From: CAVVMA01 sp963830715
GTDB lineage: Bacteria > Desulfobacterota > Binatia > Binatales > Binataceae
Length of the DNA: 64,000 nt
Assembly (NCBI GenBank): GCA_963830715.1
Contig: CAWHNS010000020.1
Span: 124,001-188,000 of the forward strand
Reading direction: 5' to 3'
Shown here: in pieces, positions 17,784-26,524 of the stretch
Numbering within the stretch: position 1 is the first letter of the stretch
Layout of the letters: every line of letters starts with the position of its first letter
Translations under genes and position numbers: made by a program
Notes under the pieces: model-generated
Told to the model about the DNA's origin: nothing
Database searches by the model: none
Seen by the model: the letters and a program-made list of their open reading frames with translations, nothing else

Positions 17784-18376
17784 CGCACCTCGAACCTCGC
17801 GTAGCTCGCGGGGATCGGACCGCCGAGCGTCCACTTCATCGGAAGCGATACCTCTCTCAACACGGGAATCTCGACCGTGCTCCCGTCGCCTCTGGTAAAT
17901 TTTCGCATCCCGGTGAACTGGACGATCATCGGCAGCATCTTGCCCGCCGATCTGAATCGCGTGCGGGTGGTGGCGAGCACGGCTTCCTTCTTGATGAGCG
18001 AGCTGCCCGCCTCGATCAGCCATTCGTCCGGACTGTCCAGCCGCTTCACCAGTAGCGCTTCGCTGATAACGTAGTAATCGCCCTCGCTGGGCTGCAATAC
18101 GCCGGGCACCAGGATGTTCGTGCCGAGCCAGAACGGCAGCTCTAGGACGCGATCGCCGGGGCCGTTGCCGGGCGTCAGCATCGCGACCTTGTTGTTGTCT
18201 CCCAGCACGAAGCTCTGTCCGCGAAAGTTCATTTCGATTTGCTCCGCGCGCGCATACGGCGAGCGCGGCCCGGCAGGGACCGGCCGAATGCATCCGCACA
18301 GCGCCAACCCCAGCGCGGCGGCGGCCGCAAGCTTCGCGATTAAAGTTGAAACCGTCATAGTCATGGTCGTTTGCAA
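17780..18376 (-). CDS. lipoprotein, first paralog of a tandem pair
   Basis: 198 residues with lipobox ALCGC. Core motifs LPFWLGTNILVPGVLQPSEG, DYYVISEALLVKRLDSPDEW and EIPVLREVSLPMKWTLGG recur in the downstream gene at roughly 40% identity by eye. No known family is recognised. The pattern FWLG-N-L-PG followed by alternating strands suggests a beta-sandwich surface or periplasmic protein. The pair is coupled by a 4-bp overlap and probably forms a heteromer. Confidence 0.75.
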   Translation of the reverse strand: MQTTMTMTVSTLIAKLAAAAALGLALCGCIRPVPAGPRSPYARAEQIEMNFRGQSFVLGDNNKVAMLTPGNGPGDRVLELPFWLGTNILVPGVLQPSEGDYYVISEALLVKRLDSPDEWLIEAGSSLIKKEAVLATTRTRFRSAGKMLPMIVQFTGMRKFTRGDGSTVEIPVLREVSLPMKWTLGGPIPASYARFEVR

Positions 18377-18406
18377 GGCGGCTCACGAAGATATTAACTC
18401 TCATCC

Positions 18407-18454
18407 GCATGGGAGCGCATTCGCCCCGCGATGGGGGCGGATGCGCTTCCATGC
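18407..18454. repeat. long imperfect inverted repeat
   Basis: A 48-bp hairpin: GCATGGGAGCGCATTCGCCC pairs with its complement in GGGGGCGGATGCGCTTCCAT plus GC, with a short GCGAT loop and two or three mismatches. There is no T-run. It lies between divergent genes and so is not a terminator for either. It looks like a REP-type dispersed palindrome. Confidence 0.65.
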
Positions 18455-18480
18455 GGGCGCCCCTACGGGGAGAGCACGGC

Positions 18481-19218
18481 GTGAAAGTCACCATACTTGG
18501 GGCGGGCGATGCGTTCGGCAGTCGCGGGTATTGCCAGGCCTGCTACGTAATCGAGGCCGATGGCAAGACGATTCTGATGGAGGCCGGGCCGTGCCTGCTC
18601 CCTTCGATCAAGCGCGCCGGGTTCTCGCCCTCCGACTTCGATCTTGCCCTGATAAGCCATCTGCACGGCGATCACTTCGCCGGATTGCCGTTCCTGATTC
18701 TCGAATACATGTGGGAGAGCAAGCCCAGGCGCGCGTTGACGATCGCCGGTCCGCGACGGCTGGAGCAGCGCACCTGGAAGCTCTTCCAGAACATGTATTC
18801 CCACTTTCCCGAAGAGAAGGTCGTTCGCCTGCTGAAGTTCGAGGTGCTGGAGCCTGCCAGGAGCCGGAATTTCGACGGCGTGCATGTCACCACGATTCGC
18901 ACGCCGCATACCAGGCCCGACGTCTCGCTCGCCTTCCGAATCGCGATCGGCGGCAAGACGGTGGTGTTTTCCGGCGACACCGGATGGACCGAAGAGCTGG
19001 TTCCATTCGCCCAGGGCGCCGACCTGTTCATCTGTGAATGCACTTATTTCGGCAGCACGGACCTGGACTTCCATCTCAACTATCCGCTCATAGCGCGGCA
19101 TCGCTCGCGCTTCGACGTGAAACGGATGGTCCTCACGCACATCGGGCGCGAGGTCCTGGAACGCAAATCCGACGTGAAGATCGAAATGGCCTACGACGGA
19201 ATGGAGATCAAGGTCTGA
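18481..19218 (+). CDS. metallo-beta-lactamase-fold hydrolase (RNase Z-like)
   Basis: About 245 residues from GTG 18481 (VKVTILGAGDAFGSRG). The metal motif HLHGDHFAGLPFL is intact, with FSGDTGWTEEL and LTHIGREVL later supplying further ligands. The single-domain layout and LGAGDAFGSRG start resemble RNase Z/arylsulfatase-like MBL proteins rather than glyoxalase II. The frame extends left to 18409, but that extra part crosses the inverted repeat, so GTG 18481 is preferred. Confidence 0.86.
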   Translation: MKVTILGAGDAFGSRGYCQACYVIEADGKTILMEAGPCLLPSIKRAGFSPSDFDLALISHLHGDHFAGLPFLILEYMWESKPRRALTIAGPRRLEQRTWKLFQNMYSHFPEEKVVRLLKFEVLEPARSRNFDGVHVTTIRTPHTRPDVSLAFRIAIGGKTVVFSGDTGWTEELVPFAQGADLFICECTYFGSTDLDFHLNYPLIARHRSRFDVKRMVLTHIGREVLERKSDVKIEMAYDGMEIKV

Positions 19219-19257
19219 GAGCGGACGGTCCGCAGACTAACCACGGATTGACGCAAA

Positions 19258-19283
19258 GCCAGCTTCGCGGCGGCGAAGCTGGC
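19258..19283. repeat. perfect 11-bp stem-loop
   Basis: GCCAGCTTCGC and GCGAAGCTGGC pair perfectly around the loop GGCG, 40 bp after the metallo-hydrolase stop. No U-run follows, so it could be a weak terminator, an RNA-stabilising hairpin or a dispersed repeat. Confidence 0.6.
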
Positions 19284-19465
19284 TGCGATCAGCGTCCACC
19301 TGTCTTCATCTCGGCATTCAGGTAGGCCCGATCTATTGTTTTCAATCGCTAATCGTACCATCGAAGCTTTCGACCCGCAGTGAAGGTTCAACCTGACCTT
19401 GCACTGCGCGGCCGGTAGTGTGATATCGTCGTTTTGACTGAGCCACCGAACCCAAGGAGAGGGAA

Positions 19466-19573
19466 ATGACAACGTCCATGTCCATTCAGAGAGCGGTTTT
19501 CACCCATCAGAAGGACATGGCGTTTCATGCGAACTCTACATTCCGAGGGTCCGGCGCGCGTAGGCGCCGATAA
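19466..19573 (+). CDS. possible 35-residue leader ORF overlapping the ABC gene start
   Basis: An ATG with an excellent ribosome site (AAGGAGAGGG, 3 bases before) opens MTTSMSIQRAVFTHQKDMAF, then HANSTFRGSG and an arginine run before TAA. It overlaps the first 47 bp of the exporter gene in another frame. The exporter's own ATG at 19527 has no ribosome site. Either this is a coupled leader peptide, or an indel has separated the true N terminus of the exporter from its frame. Confidence 0.4.
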   Translation: MTTSMSIQRAVFTHQKDMAFHANSTFRGSGARRRR

Positions 19574-21347
19574 AACAAGGCTGGCCGAGCGGGCCGCGAC
19601 TCGATTCGCGGGCTCGCGAGCCAAAAAGTTCCTTTCCTACTACAAGCCGTATCGAGGTCTGCTTTTCGCGGACCTTCTATGCGCCATCATCATATCGGCG
19701 GCGGCACTGCTCCTGCCCGTCTGTGCGAATTTCATCACTAAGAAGCTGCTGGCAACTCAGGGCGGACCCGGCGCGCTCGACAAGATCTATGCGCTGGGCG
19801 TTGCCATGCTCGCGCTCGTCGGCCTCCAAGCCCTATGCACGTTGTTCGTCGATTACCAGGGACACGTGATGGGCGCGAAGATGGAGCGAGACATGCGCCG
19901 AGAGCTGTTCGAGCATTACCAGAAACTATCGTTCAGCTTTTACGACCGGCAGAGAACCGGCCAGCTCATGGCTCGGATCACCAACGATCTCCTCTCCCTC
20001 GCTGAGCTCTATCATCACGGACCGGAAGATCTCGCGATCGCGGCCCTGGAGCTAATAGGGGTGCTGGTCATCCTCGCACATATCGACAGGACGCTCACGC
20101 TAATCGTGCTGTGCTTCCTGCCCGTGATGTTCCTCTTCGCGCTGCATTTCAGTCGGCGCATGATCGCCGCGCTCAGATTGAGCAAAGACCGCATCGGCGA
20201 CATCAACGCGCGCGTCGAAGATTCGCTCGCGGGGATACGGGTGGTTAAGTCCTTCACCAACGAGGCGTTCGAGACCGCGCGCTTCAACTACGAGAACGAT
20301 CGCTTTCTCGCGAGCAGGAGCGAGGGCTATCGGAGCGAGGCATGGTTCTCCGGCGGGATGGCCGCTTTCACGCAGCTCATCACGATTGCCGTGATCGTGT
20401 TCGGTGCAGCGGGCGTCGCGCGGGCGGCGCTCGACCTCGCCGACCTGCTTACCTTCCTGATGTGCGTCGCTGTGCTCATCGACCCGATCCGCCGACTCGT
20501 GAATCTCGCGCGGCTCTATCAGGAAGGGAGCACCGGGTTTGACCGGTTCTTTGAGATGCTGCAGATGGAGCCGGACATGCCCGACCAGGCTGGCGCCGCC
20601 GAGCTGACGCAGGTGCGGGGAGACATCACGTTCCGCAACGTAAGCTTCCGATACAGCGACGATTCGCCCTTCGTGCTGACAAACTTATCTCTCGAGATAA
20701 GAGCCGGCGAGTTTGTCGCGCTGGTAGGCGCTTCGGGCGTTGGCAAGACCACGCTCTGCTCGCTGATCCCGCGCTTCTATGACGCGACCGCTGGCGACGT
20801 CCTCATTGATGGCAGGAACGTCAGGGATATCCGGCCGCGGTCCCTGCGGCAAAATATCGGCATCGTGCAGCAGGACGTTTATCTGTTCGCGGGAACGGTC
20901 GCGGAGAATCTCGGCTATGGCAAGCCCGATGCGAGCCCCGACGAAATCATCGAAGCCGCGAAACTGGCCCATGCGCACGACTTCATCATGGCGCTGCCGA
21001 ACGCCTACGATACGGAGATCGGCGAACGCGGCGTGAAGCTCTCGGGCGGGCAAAAGCAGAGGCTCAGCATCGCCCGCGTCTTTCTCAAAAATCCACCCAT
21101 CCTGATTTTCGACGAGGCCACAAGCGCGCTCGACAATGAAAGCGAACGGTCGGTCCAGGAGTCCCTGCACCGGCTCGCGCGCAATCGCACGACGCTCGTT
21201 ATTGCCCATCGGCTATCGACCGTGAGGAACGTGGGGAGAATTGTTGTGCTGACCGAGGATGGGATCGCTGAAGAAGGCACTCATGCTGAGCTCGTCACGT
21301 CGTGCGGCGCGTATTCGCGACTCTACAACACTCAGGCGAGCATATGA
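19527..21347 (+). CDS. ABC exporter with fused transmembrane and ATPase domains (MsbA-like)
   Basis: 606 residues. The N-terminal half has six membrane segments (from SYYKPYRGLLFADLLCAIII) with the coupling-helix region NARVEDSLAGIRVVKSFTNE. The C-terminal ATPase has Walker A GASGVGKT, Q-loop GIVQQDVYLFAG, signature LSGGQKQRLS, Walker B ILIFDEATSALD and H-loop VIAHRLSTV. This half-transporter should dimerise to export lipids, drugs or peptides. Substrate unknown; no adjacent partner gene. The start is uncertain because of the strong upstream ribosome site at 19466. Confidence 0.92.
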   Translation: MRTLHSEGPARVGADKTRLAERAATRFAGSRAKKFLSYYKPYRGLLFADLLCAIIISAAALLLPVCANFITKKLLATQGGPGALDKIYALGVAMLALVGLQALCTLFVDYQGHVMGAKMERDMRRELFEHYQKLSFSFYDRQRTGQLMARITNDLLSLAELYHHGPEDLAIAALELIGVLVILAHIDRTLTLIVLCFLPVMFLFALHFSRRMIAALRLSKDRIGDINARVEDSLAGIRVVKSFTNEAFETARFNYENDRFLASRSEGYRSEAWFSGGMAAFTQLITIAVIVFGAAGVARAALDLADLLTFLMCVAVLIDPIRRLVNLARLYQEGSTGFDRFFEMLQMEPDMPDQAGAAELTQVRGDITFRNVSFRYSDDSPFVLTNLSLEIRAGEFVALVGASGVGKTTLCSLIPRFYDATAGDVLIDGRNVRDIRPRSLRQNIGIVQQDVYLFAGTVAENLGYGKPDASPDEIIEAAKLAHAHDFIMALPNAYDTEIGERGVKLSGGQKQRLSIARVFLKNPPILIFDEATSALDNESERSVQESLHRLARNRTTLVIAHRLSTVRNVGRIVVLTEDGIAEEGTHAELVTSCGAYSRLYNTQASI

Positions 21348-21622
21348 GACATGATTGATCTTGAGATAGGAACCGACGGCGCAGTTCCAGCGGGCGCGGC
21401 CTTGAGGCCGAGGCCAAACGCACCGCAGGTTAAGCTCCTCAGTTTCCCGTTCGGAGCTGCATCCGGCGGAAGTGAAGAGCGGTCTCGTCATTCTGGACAT
21501 GCTCGCGCTGGTCGTTGCCTCTTTTCTGCTCGCGGCGGGCTCTTCCAATCCTCGCGGCTTCGCGAAAATATAAGGCCATACGTCCGCCGAAGCATGACCA
21601 TGATCCAAAAGGCGGGGTCCAG

Positions 21623-22396
21623 ATGGGTATAGCCGACGGGAAACATGCGCTCGTGGTGGGGGTGGCCAACGAGAAAAGCCTCGCGTGGTCGATCGCGCGC
21701 GAGCTCGCCGCGCAGGGCGCGTCAGTCGCGATGACGTACCAAGGCGAGATTCTGGAGAAGCGGGTGCGTCCGCTCGCCGAACAGATTCGCGCGACCCTGA
21801 TCGGCGAACTCGACGTTACCCGCGACGATCAGATCGCCTCGGTGCTCTCGGCGGTCAGGGAATTGTGGGGCGGGCTCGACATGCTCGTGCACGCGGTCGC
21901 ATTCGCCGAGCGCGAAGACCTGCGCGATCGGTTCCTGAACGTGAATCGCGCCAACTTCGCGCGCTCGATCGAGATCAGCGCCTATTCGCTGGTGGCGCTG
22001 GCGCGCGCGGCGGAACCGCTGATGGTGTCGCGGGGCGGCGGTTCGATCCTGACGCTGAGCTACCTTGGCGCGGTCCGCGCGGTGCCGAATTACAACGTGA
22101 TGGGCGTGGCCAAGGCCGCCCTGGAAGCCTGCGTCCGCTATCTGGCGCTCGACCTCGGCCCCGGCAACATCCGGGTCAACGCGCTCAGCGCGGCTCCGGC
22201 GCGCACGCTCTCATCGGCGGCGATTCGCGGCTTTCACGACATGGCCCATGAGGTCGAGGCGCGCGCGCCGATGCGCCGGGCGATGAACCCCGACGAGGTC
22301 GGCAAGATGGCCGCCGCGATGCTGAGCGATCTGGCCAGCGGCGTCACCGGCCAGACGGTGTACGTAGACGTAGGCTATAGTATCGTCGGCCTCTGA
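21623..22396 (+). CDS. fabI: enoyl-ACP reductase, FabI-type short-chain dehydrogenase
   Basis: 257 residues with the FabI-specific features: GVANEKSLAWSIARELAAQG in place of the usual TGxxxGxG, VHAVAFAEREDLRDRFLNVN, and the catalytic Y-x6-K in YNVMGVAKAALE. SAAPARTLSSAAIRGF matches the substrate-loop region. It reduces the enoyl-ACP double bond with NADH in each cycle of fatty-acid synthesis. ATG 21623 is taken because the preceding codons read across non-homologous intergenic sequence. Confidence 0.92.
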   Translation: MGIADGKHALVVGVANEKSLAWSIARELAAQGASVAMTYQGEILEKRVRPLAEQIRATLIGELDVTRDDQIASVLSAVRELWGGLDMLVHAVAFAEREDLRDRFLNVNRANFARSIEISAYSLVALARAAEPLMVSRGGGSILTLSYLGAVRAVPNYNVMGVAKAALEACVRYLALDLGPGNIRVNALSAAPARTLSSAAIRGFHDMAHEVEARAPMRRAMNPDEVGKMAAAMLSDLASGVTGQTVYVDVGYSIVGL

Positions 22397-22427
22397 GCCG
22401 ATTTCCCGATTACGCAGGGAGGACGCT

Positions 22428-23203
22428 GTGGCGATCGTTCCTGTCTCTCAACTCTCCGACAATTTCGCGTACCTGGTAATCGACGACGACGCCAAAGTCT
22501 GCGGCGTTGTGGACTGCGCCGAAGCCGGCAAGGTACTGGCCGAGGTCTCGCGCCGCGCACTCGATCTGGTCGCGGTGCTCTCGACGCACTGGCATTTCGA
22601 TCACGTCGGCGGCAACCAGGATCTGCTCAGGCTCGCCCGAAGCTCAAGGTGTACGGCGCGCGCGCCGAGGGCGGGCGGATTCCCGGCCTGACCAATCCGC
22701 TCGACGACGGCGACACGCTGGCGATCGGATCGCTGGAAGGACAGGTAATCGGAATCCCCGCTCACACCAGCGGACATATCGCTTATTACTTCCCGCAGAT
22801 CAAAGCGGCGTTTACGGGAGACACGTTGTTCATCGCCGGATGCGGCCGCGTCTTCGAGGGCAAAGCGGCGACGATGGTGGAATCGCTGCGCAAGCTGGCC
22901 GCGCTGCCCGACGACACGCAGGTCTTCTGCGGGCATGAGTACACCGAGAAGAACCTGCGCTTCGCGTTGACGCTGGAGCCCAACAACCAGGCGATAAGGC
23001 ACAAGCACGCCTGGGCGGCCAAGATGCGCTCCGAGGGGAAGTGGACGGTGCCGTCAACGATCGGAGAGGAGAAGCGGATCAACCCTTTTCTGCGAATCGA
23101 CAGCGCCGAGCTGCGCGCATCGCTCAAGCGCCAGGACCCGTCGCTCGCCGACGACCCGGTCGCGATTTTCGCGAAAACGCGCGAATTGAAGGACCGTTTC
23201 TAG
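22428..23203 (+). pseudogene. gloB: hydroxyacylglutathione hydrolase (glyoxalase II), frameshifted
   Basis: The first frame from 22428 carries the N terminus (VPVSQLSDNFAYLVIDD) and the metal motif LSTHWHFDHVGGNQDLL. The second carries KLKVYGARAEGGRIPGLTNP, HTSGHIAYYF, FTGDTLFIAGCGRVFEG, CGHEYTEKNL and the substrate-binding end KRINPFLRIDS. Inserting one G in the run near 22633 joins them to a normal-length GloB. It hydrolyses S-lactoylglutathione to lactate and glutathione. This is a one-base loss in a homopolymer, suggesting sequence error. Confidence 0.85.
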
Positions 23204-23275
23204 GGCGCGTGCAGCAGGTTTGCATTGGCAGGTGGCTCGGGGCAATGATGGTAGCGAAGTAGTACAGGACCTACA

Positions 23276-23545
23276 ATGCGGCGAGACATGGTTGCTTCCA
23301 AACGTCGCGTGCCTCGAGCGCTGGCGACAAGCCGTCTTACCAGCAAGGGGCAGGCTACGGTTCCGATATCGGTGAGACACAAGCTTCGTCTGAGGCCCGG
23401 CGATACTATCATCTTTGAGGAGTCGGACGCGGGAATCGGCCTTCGCAAAGCCGAGCCGCTGGACATCGAGTATCTGTCCGCCCTGGAGACCAGCTTGTCC
23501 GAGTGGAGTTCGAAGAACGACAACCTGGCCTATCGTGACCTGTAG
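23276..23545 (+). CDS. mazE: AbrB/MazE-type antitoxin
   Basis: 89 residues containing a swapped-hairpin AbrB domain: ATSRLTSKGQATVPISVRHK then LRLRPGDTIIFEESDAGIGL. The acidic C-terminal part (YLSALETSLSEWSSKNDN) would wrap the toxin. It overlaps the following MazF frame by 11 bp. It likely represses its own promoter together with the toxin. Confidence 0.85.
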   Translation: MRRDMVASKRRVPRALATSRLTSKGQATVPISVRHKLRLRPGDTIIFEESDAGIGLRKAEPLDIEYLSALETSLSEWSSKNDNLAYRDL

Positions 23546-23872
23546 TCCGTACGATGTTGTTGTCGTGCCATTTCCTTTCGCTGACCGCCGCGGGGGCAAA
23601 CGTAGACCAGCACTCGCCTTATGCCGGGAAGAGTTCAGTGCAACCAGTGGTCATACGATTCTGGCAATGATCACCAGCGCGCAGAATCCGCCGTGGCCAA
23701 TGGATGTCGTCAAGATTCGAAGCGGGCCGGTCTTCAGGCGCCATCGAAAGTGCGCATGAAAATCTTCACGCTGGATAATCGCCTCGTCTTGCACAGGATT
23801 GGAAGACTCGCGCAGCCGGACCGGGAATCGGTCGCGGCAGTGATAAGGAGACTGTTGCCGGAACATTCCTGA
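23535..23872 (+). pseudogene. mazF: MazF/PemK-family endoribonuclease toxin, frameshifted
   Basis: From GTG 23535 the first frame reads PYDVVVVPFPFADRRGGKRR, the substrate-binding loop of PemK/MazF, and HTILAMITSAQNPPWPMDVV. The second frame resumes DSKRAGLQAPSKVRMKIFTL then DNRLVLHRIGRLAQPD and ends at 23872. One base is missing near 23715 in an AAG-GAT context. Repaired length is about 112 residues, normal for the family. If the sequence is right the toxin is dead and the antitoxin is left alone; if not, this is an intact mazEF operon. Confidence 0.78.
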
Positions 23873-23916
23873 GCAGAGCCGAATGAACTAACCGAACACC
23901 GTTTGAGGCAACGACG

Positions 23917-25167
23917 ATGAAAAATCAGTGGCGTAGTCGAATGGGCCGGCGCGAGTTTATCAAGCGCGGCGCGATTGCGGGACTGGGCCTCGGGATGTTT
24001 TCCGTTGCCGGCAAGGCGGTCGCGGCGATATCGCGCTCCGGCGTGGGCCGCTACGCTCCGCTTGGCCGCACCGGGATGCGCATCTCGGATATCTCGTTCG
24101 GTTCGAGCAGCCTGAGCACGGGCCAGGAAAATCTCGTCCTGCAAGCCTTCGACAGCGGAATCAACTACTTCGACACCGCCAATGACTATACCGGCGGCGA
24201 ATCGGAAACGACTATCGGCCGCGCGCTTCGCGGCAAACGCGACAAAGTTTTTGTTACCTCCAAGGTCTTCGCCGGACCCGACGATCGCAAAGAATCGATC
24301 ATGCACGAGCTCGAGGAAAGTCTGCGCCGCCTCCAGACCGATCACGTCGATGTGTACTTCAATCACGCGGTGAACAATGTCGCGCGTTTGAAAAATCCCG
24401 AATGGTACGAATTCGCCGAGCAGGCGAAACAGCAGGGCAAGCTTCGCTTCACGGGAGTTTCGGGCCACGCGGGACGGCTCACCGAATGCCTCGACTACGC
24501 GATCGATTCCGGCCGCTTCGACGTGATCCTGGCCGCGTACAACTTCGGCCAGCAACCGGGCTTCACACAGCGCCTGCTGCGCCGTCTCGACATTATCGCC
24601 GTGCAGCCCGAGATGCCGCGCCTGATCAAAAAGGCCAAGGCCAAGGGGATGGGTTTCATCGCGATGAAAACCCTGATGGGCGCGCGGCTCAACGACATGC
24701 GCCCCTATGAGGCCAACGGCTCGACTTTTTCGCAAGCCGCGTTTCGATGGGTGCTCTCGAATCCGGATGTTGACGCGCTGATCGTCACGATGAAGAGTCC
24801 CGCGATCATTGACGAGTACCTCGGCGCTTCGGGCTCGCGTGCCGCGGTCGAGGAAGACGCGCCGCTGCTCCAGCGCTATCTTGGCCTCAATGGCTCGTCC
24901 CACTGCCGCCAGGGATGCGGCATATGCGAGAGCGCCTGCCCGGCCGGCGTGCCGATCGCCGACGTTCTGCGGACCCGGATGTACGCGAACGACTACGGCG
25001 ACATGCGCCTGGCCCGCAGCGAGTATGCGCGCCTCGGCGCCGGCGCCTCGGCATGCATCACCTGTGCGCATCACGCCTGCGCCGGCGCCTGTCCGCACGG
25101 AGTGCAGACCGAGGCGCTGCTCGGACCGACGCACGCGATGCTCTCCAAAGCTTCAGTGGTCCATTGA
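23917..25167 (+). CDS. Tat-exported aldo/keto reductase with C-terminal 4Fe-4S domain
   Basis: 416 residues. A twin-arginine signal (GRREFIKRGAIAGLGLGMFS) precedes an AKR barrel (LGRTGMRISDISFGSSSLST, FDTANDYTGGESETTIGRAL, LQTDHVDVYFNHAVNN). The C terminus adds cysteine groups HCRQGCGICESACPAGVPI and CITCAHHACAGACPHGV, as in ferredoxin-like AKRs. The catalytic tyrosine position is kept in DTANDY. Folded export with bound Fe-S centres fits the Tat route. Its periplasmic electron partner and substrate are unknown. Confidence 0.9.
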   Translation: MKNQWRSRMGRREFIKRGAIAGLGLGMFSVAGKAVAAISRSGVGRYAPLGRTGMRISDISFGSSSLSTGQENLVLQAFDSGINYFDTANDYTGGESETTIGRALRGKRDKVFVTSKVFAGPDDRKESIMHELEESLRRLQTDHVDVYFNHAVNNVARLKNPEWYEFAEQAKQQGKLRFTGVSGHAGRLTECLDYAIDSGRFDVILAAYNFGQQPGFTQRLLRRLDIIAVQPEMPRLIKKAKAKGMGFIAMKTLMGARLNDMRPYEANGSTFSQAAFRWVLSNPDVDALIVTMKSPAIIDEYLGASGSRAAVEEDAPLLQRYLGLNGSSHCRQGCGICESACPAGVPIADVLRTRMYANDYGDMRLARSEYARLGAGASACITCAHHACAGACPHGVQTEALLGPTHAMLSKASVVH

Positions 25168-25228
25168 TCGGCGGGATCGCGCAGCGTTGGCCGTGGCGAT
25201 CAGGCGAAATCGCCGGCGCGGAAACGCG

Positions 25229-26407
25229 ATGAAGGAGGAGCAGCGCGGCGATCCGGAAGAGCGCCGCCGCGACCCCGAGGCTTTTCTCGATCTCGTTGCG
25301 AGCTCGCAAAAGGGCAGGCTCAAGATCTACGTCGGCGGAGCGGCCGGGGTTGGCAAGACCTACCGGATGCTCCAGGAGGCGCACGATCTGCGCGCCCAGG
25401 GCCGCGACGTGGTGCTCGGCGCGATCGAGACGCACGCCCGCGCCGACACCGCGGCGCTGCTCGGCGGCCTCGAAATGATTCCACTGCGCGACATGCCGTA
25501 TCGCGGGAGCGTCCTCAAAGAGATGGACCTCGACGCGATCATTGCGCGCAAGCCCGAGATCGCCGTGGTCGATGAGCTGGCTCATACCAACGCCCCCGGA
25601 TCGCGCCACGAGAAGCGCTATCAGGACGTGGAGGAACTGCTCGCCTGCGGGATCAACGTAATTACCGCGGTCAACATTCAGCATCTCGAAGGCCTGCGGC
25701 CGCTGGTCAAACGGATTACCGGCATCGAGGTCAAGGAGACGCTCCCGGATGCCTTCCTGTCGCGCGCCGATCAGGTGGTCACCGTCGACATTTCGGTCGA
25801 GGAGCTCCGCCAACGCCTTCGTGAAGGAAAAATCTACCCTCAGGAGCAGGTCGAGCAGGCGCTCAAGAATTTCTTCAAGCCGAGCAACATCGCTTCGCTG
25901 CGCGAGCTGGCCCTGCGCGAGGTCGCGCGCGACCAGAGCCGTCAGCGCGAGGAACTGGAGGAGCTCAAGCGCCAGGGTGGACGCCGCGCGGCCGTAACCG
26001 AACGGATGATGGTCTGTCTGTCGTCGAATCCGGTCGGCGGCGATGATTTGCTGCGCAAGGCCGCGCGCCGGGCCAGCCAGCTGAACGCCGACTGGTACGC
26101 GGTCCATATCGAGACGCCGGCAGAGTCGGTCCAGAAGATCAGCACCAGCGATTTCCGGGCGCTGCTCGACAACATCAATCTGGCCGCCGACCTGGGAGCC
26201 GAGATCGTCTGGCTTAAGGCGCCCGAGGTGGTGAAAGCGCTGCTGGATTTCGCGCACGAGAAAGGGATCACGCGTATAGTGGCCGGCCGGACGAGTCCCA
26301 CTTTTCTGAATCGACTGCTGCGCCGTTCGGTAACCAACAAGCTCGTCTCTGCGGCGCGCGACTTTGACGTCGAAGTCCTGAGCCTGACCGACGCGCGCAC
26401 GCAGTAG
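25229..26407 (+). CDS. orphan KdpD sensor domain plus universal-stress domain
   Basis: 392 residues. It begins with the KdpD cytoplasmic domain: Walker-like GGAAGVGKTYRMLQEAHDLR, GAIETHARADTAALLGGLEM and VDELAHTNAPGSRHEKRYQD. From about residue 250 it has a USP-like domain (MMVCLSSNPVGGDDLLRKAA). It ends at SLTDARTQ before any DUF4118 membrane segments or histidine kinase, and no kdpABC or kdpE is nearby. Full KdpD is about 900 residues. Stand-alone KdpD-N proteins are thought to sense K+ or second messengers; here no partner is evident. Confidence 0.88.
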   Translation: MKEEQRGDPEERRRDPEAFLDLVASSQKGRLKIYVGGAAGVGKTYRMLQEAHDLRAQGRDVVLGAIETHARADTAALLGGLEMIPLRDMPYRGSVLKEMDLDAIIARKPEIAVVDELAHTNAPGSRHEKRYQDVEELLACGINVITAVNIQHLEGLRPLVKRITGIEVKETLPDAFLSRADQVVTVDISVEELRQRLREGKIYPQEQVEQALKNFFKPSNIASLRELALREVARDQSRQREELEELKRQGGRRAAVTERMMVCLSSNPVGGDDLLRKAARRASQLNADWYAVHIETPAESVQKISTSDFRALLDNINLAADLGAEIVWLKAPEVVKALLDFAHEKGITRIVAGRTSPTFLNRLLRRSVTNKLVSAARDFDVEVLSLTDARTQ

Positions 26408-26524
26408 GGCAGGCTCTCATTTGAGGTAAACCCTTCACGCAACAGGCGAATACGACCTCCGTCGGCGTGAGAATGCTGCCCCGAGGTCGCGTTCCGGACC
26501 TTCGCGGCCACGCTCGAGCGCCGG

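Noticed and set aside
21430..21590. Hydrophobic short frame (LVILDMLALVVASFLLAAG) before fabI
   Set aside because: No start codon with a ribosome site and no conservation that I can judge; possibly chance.
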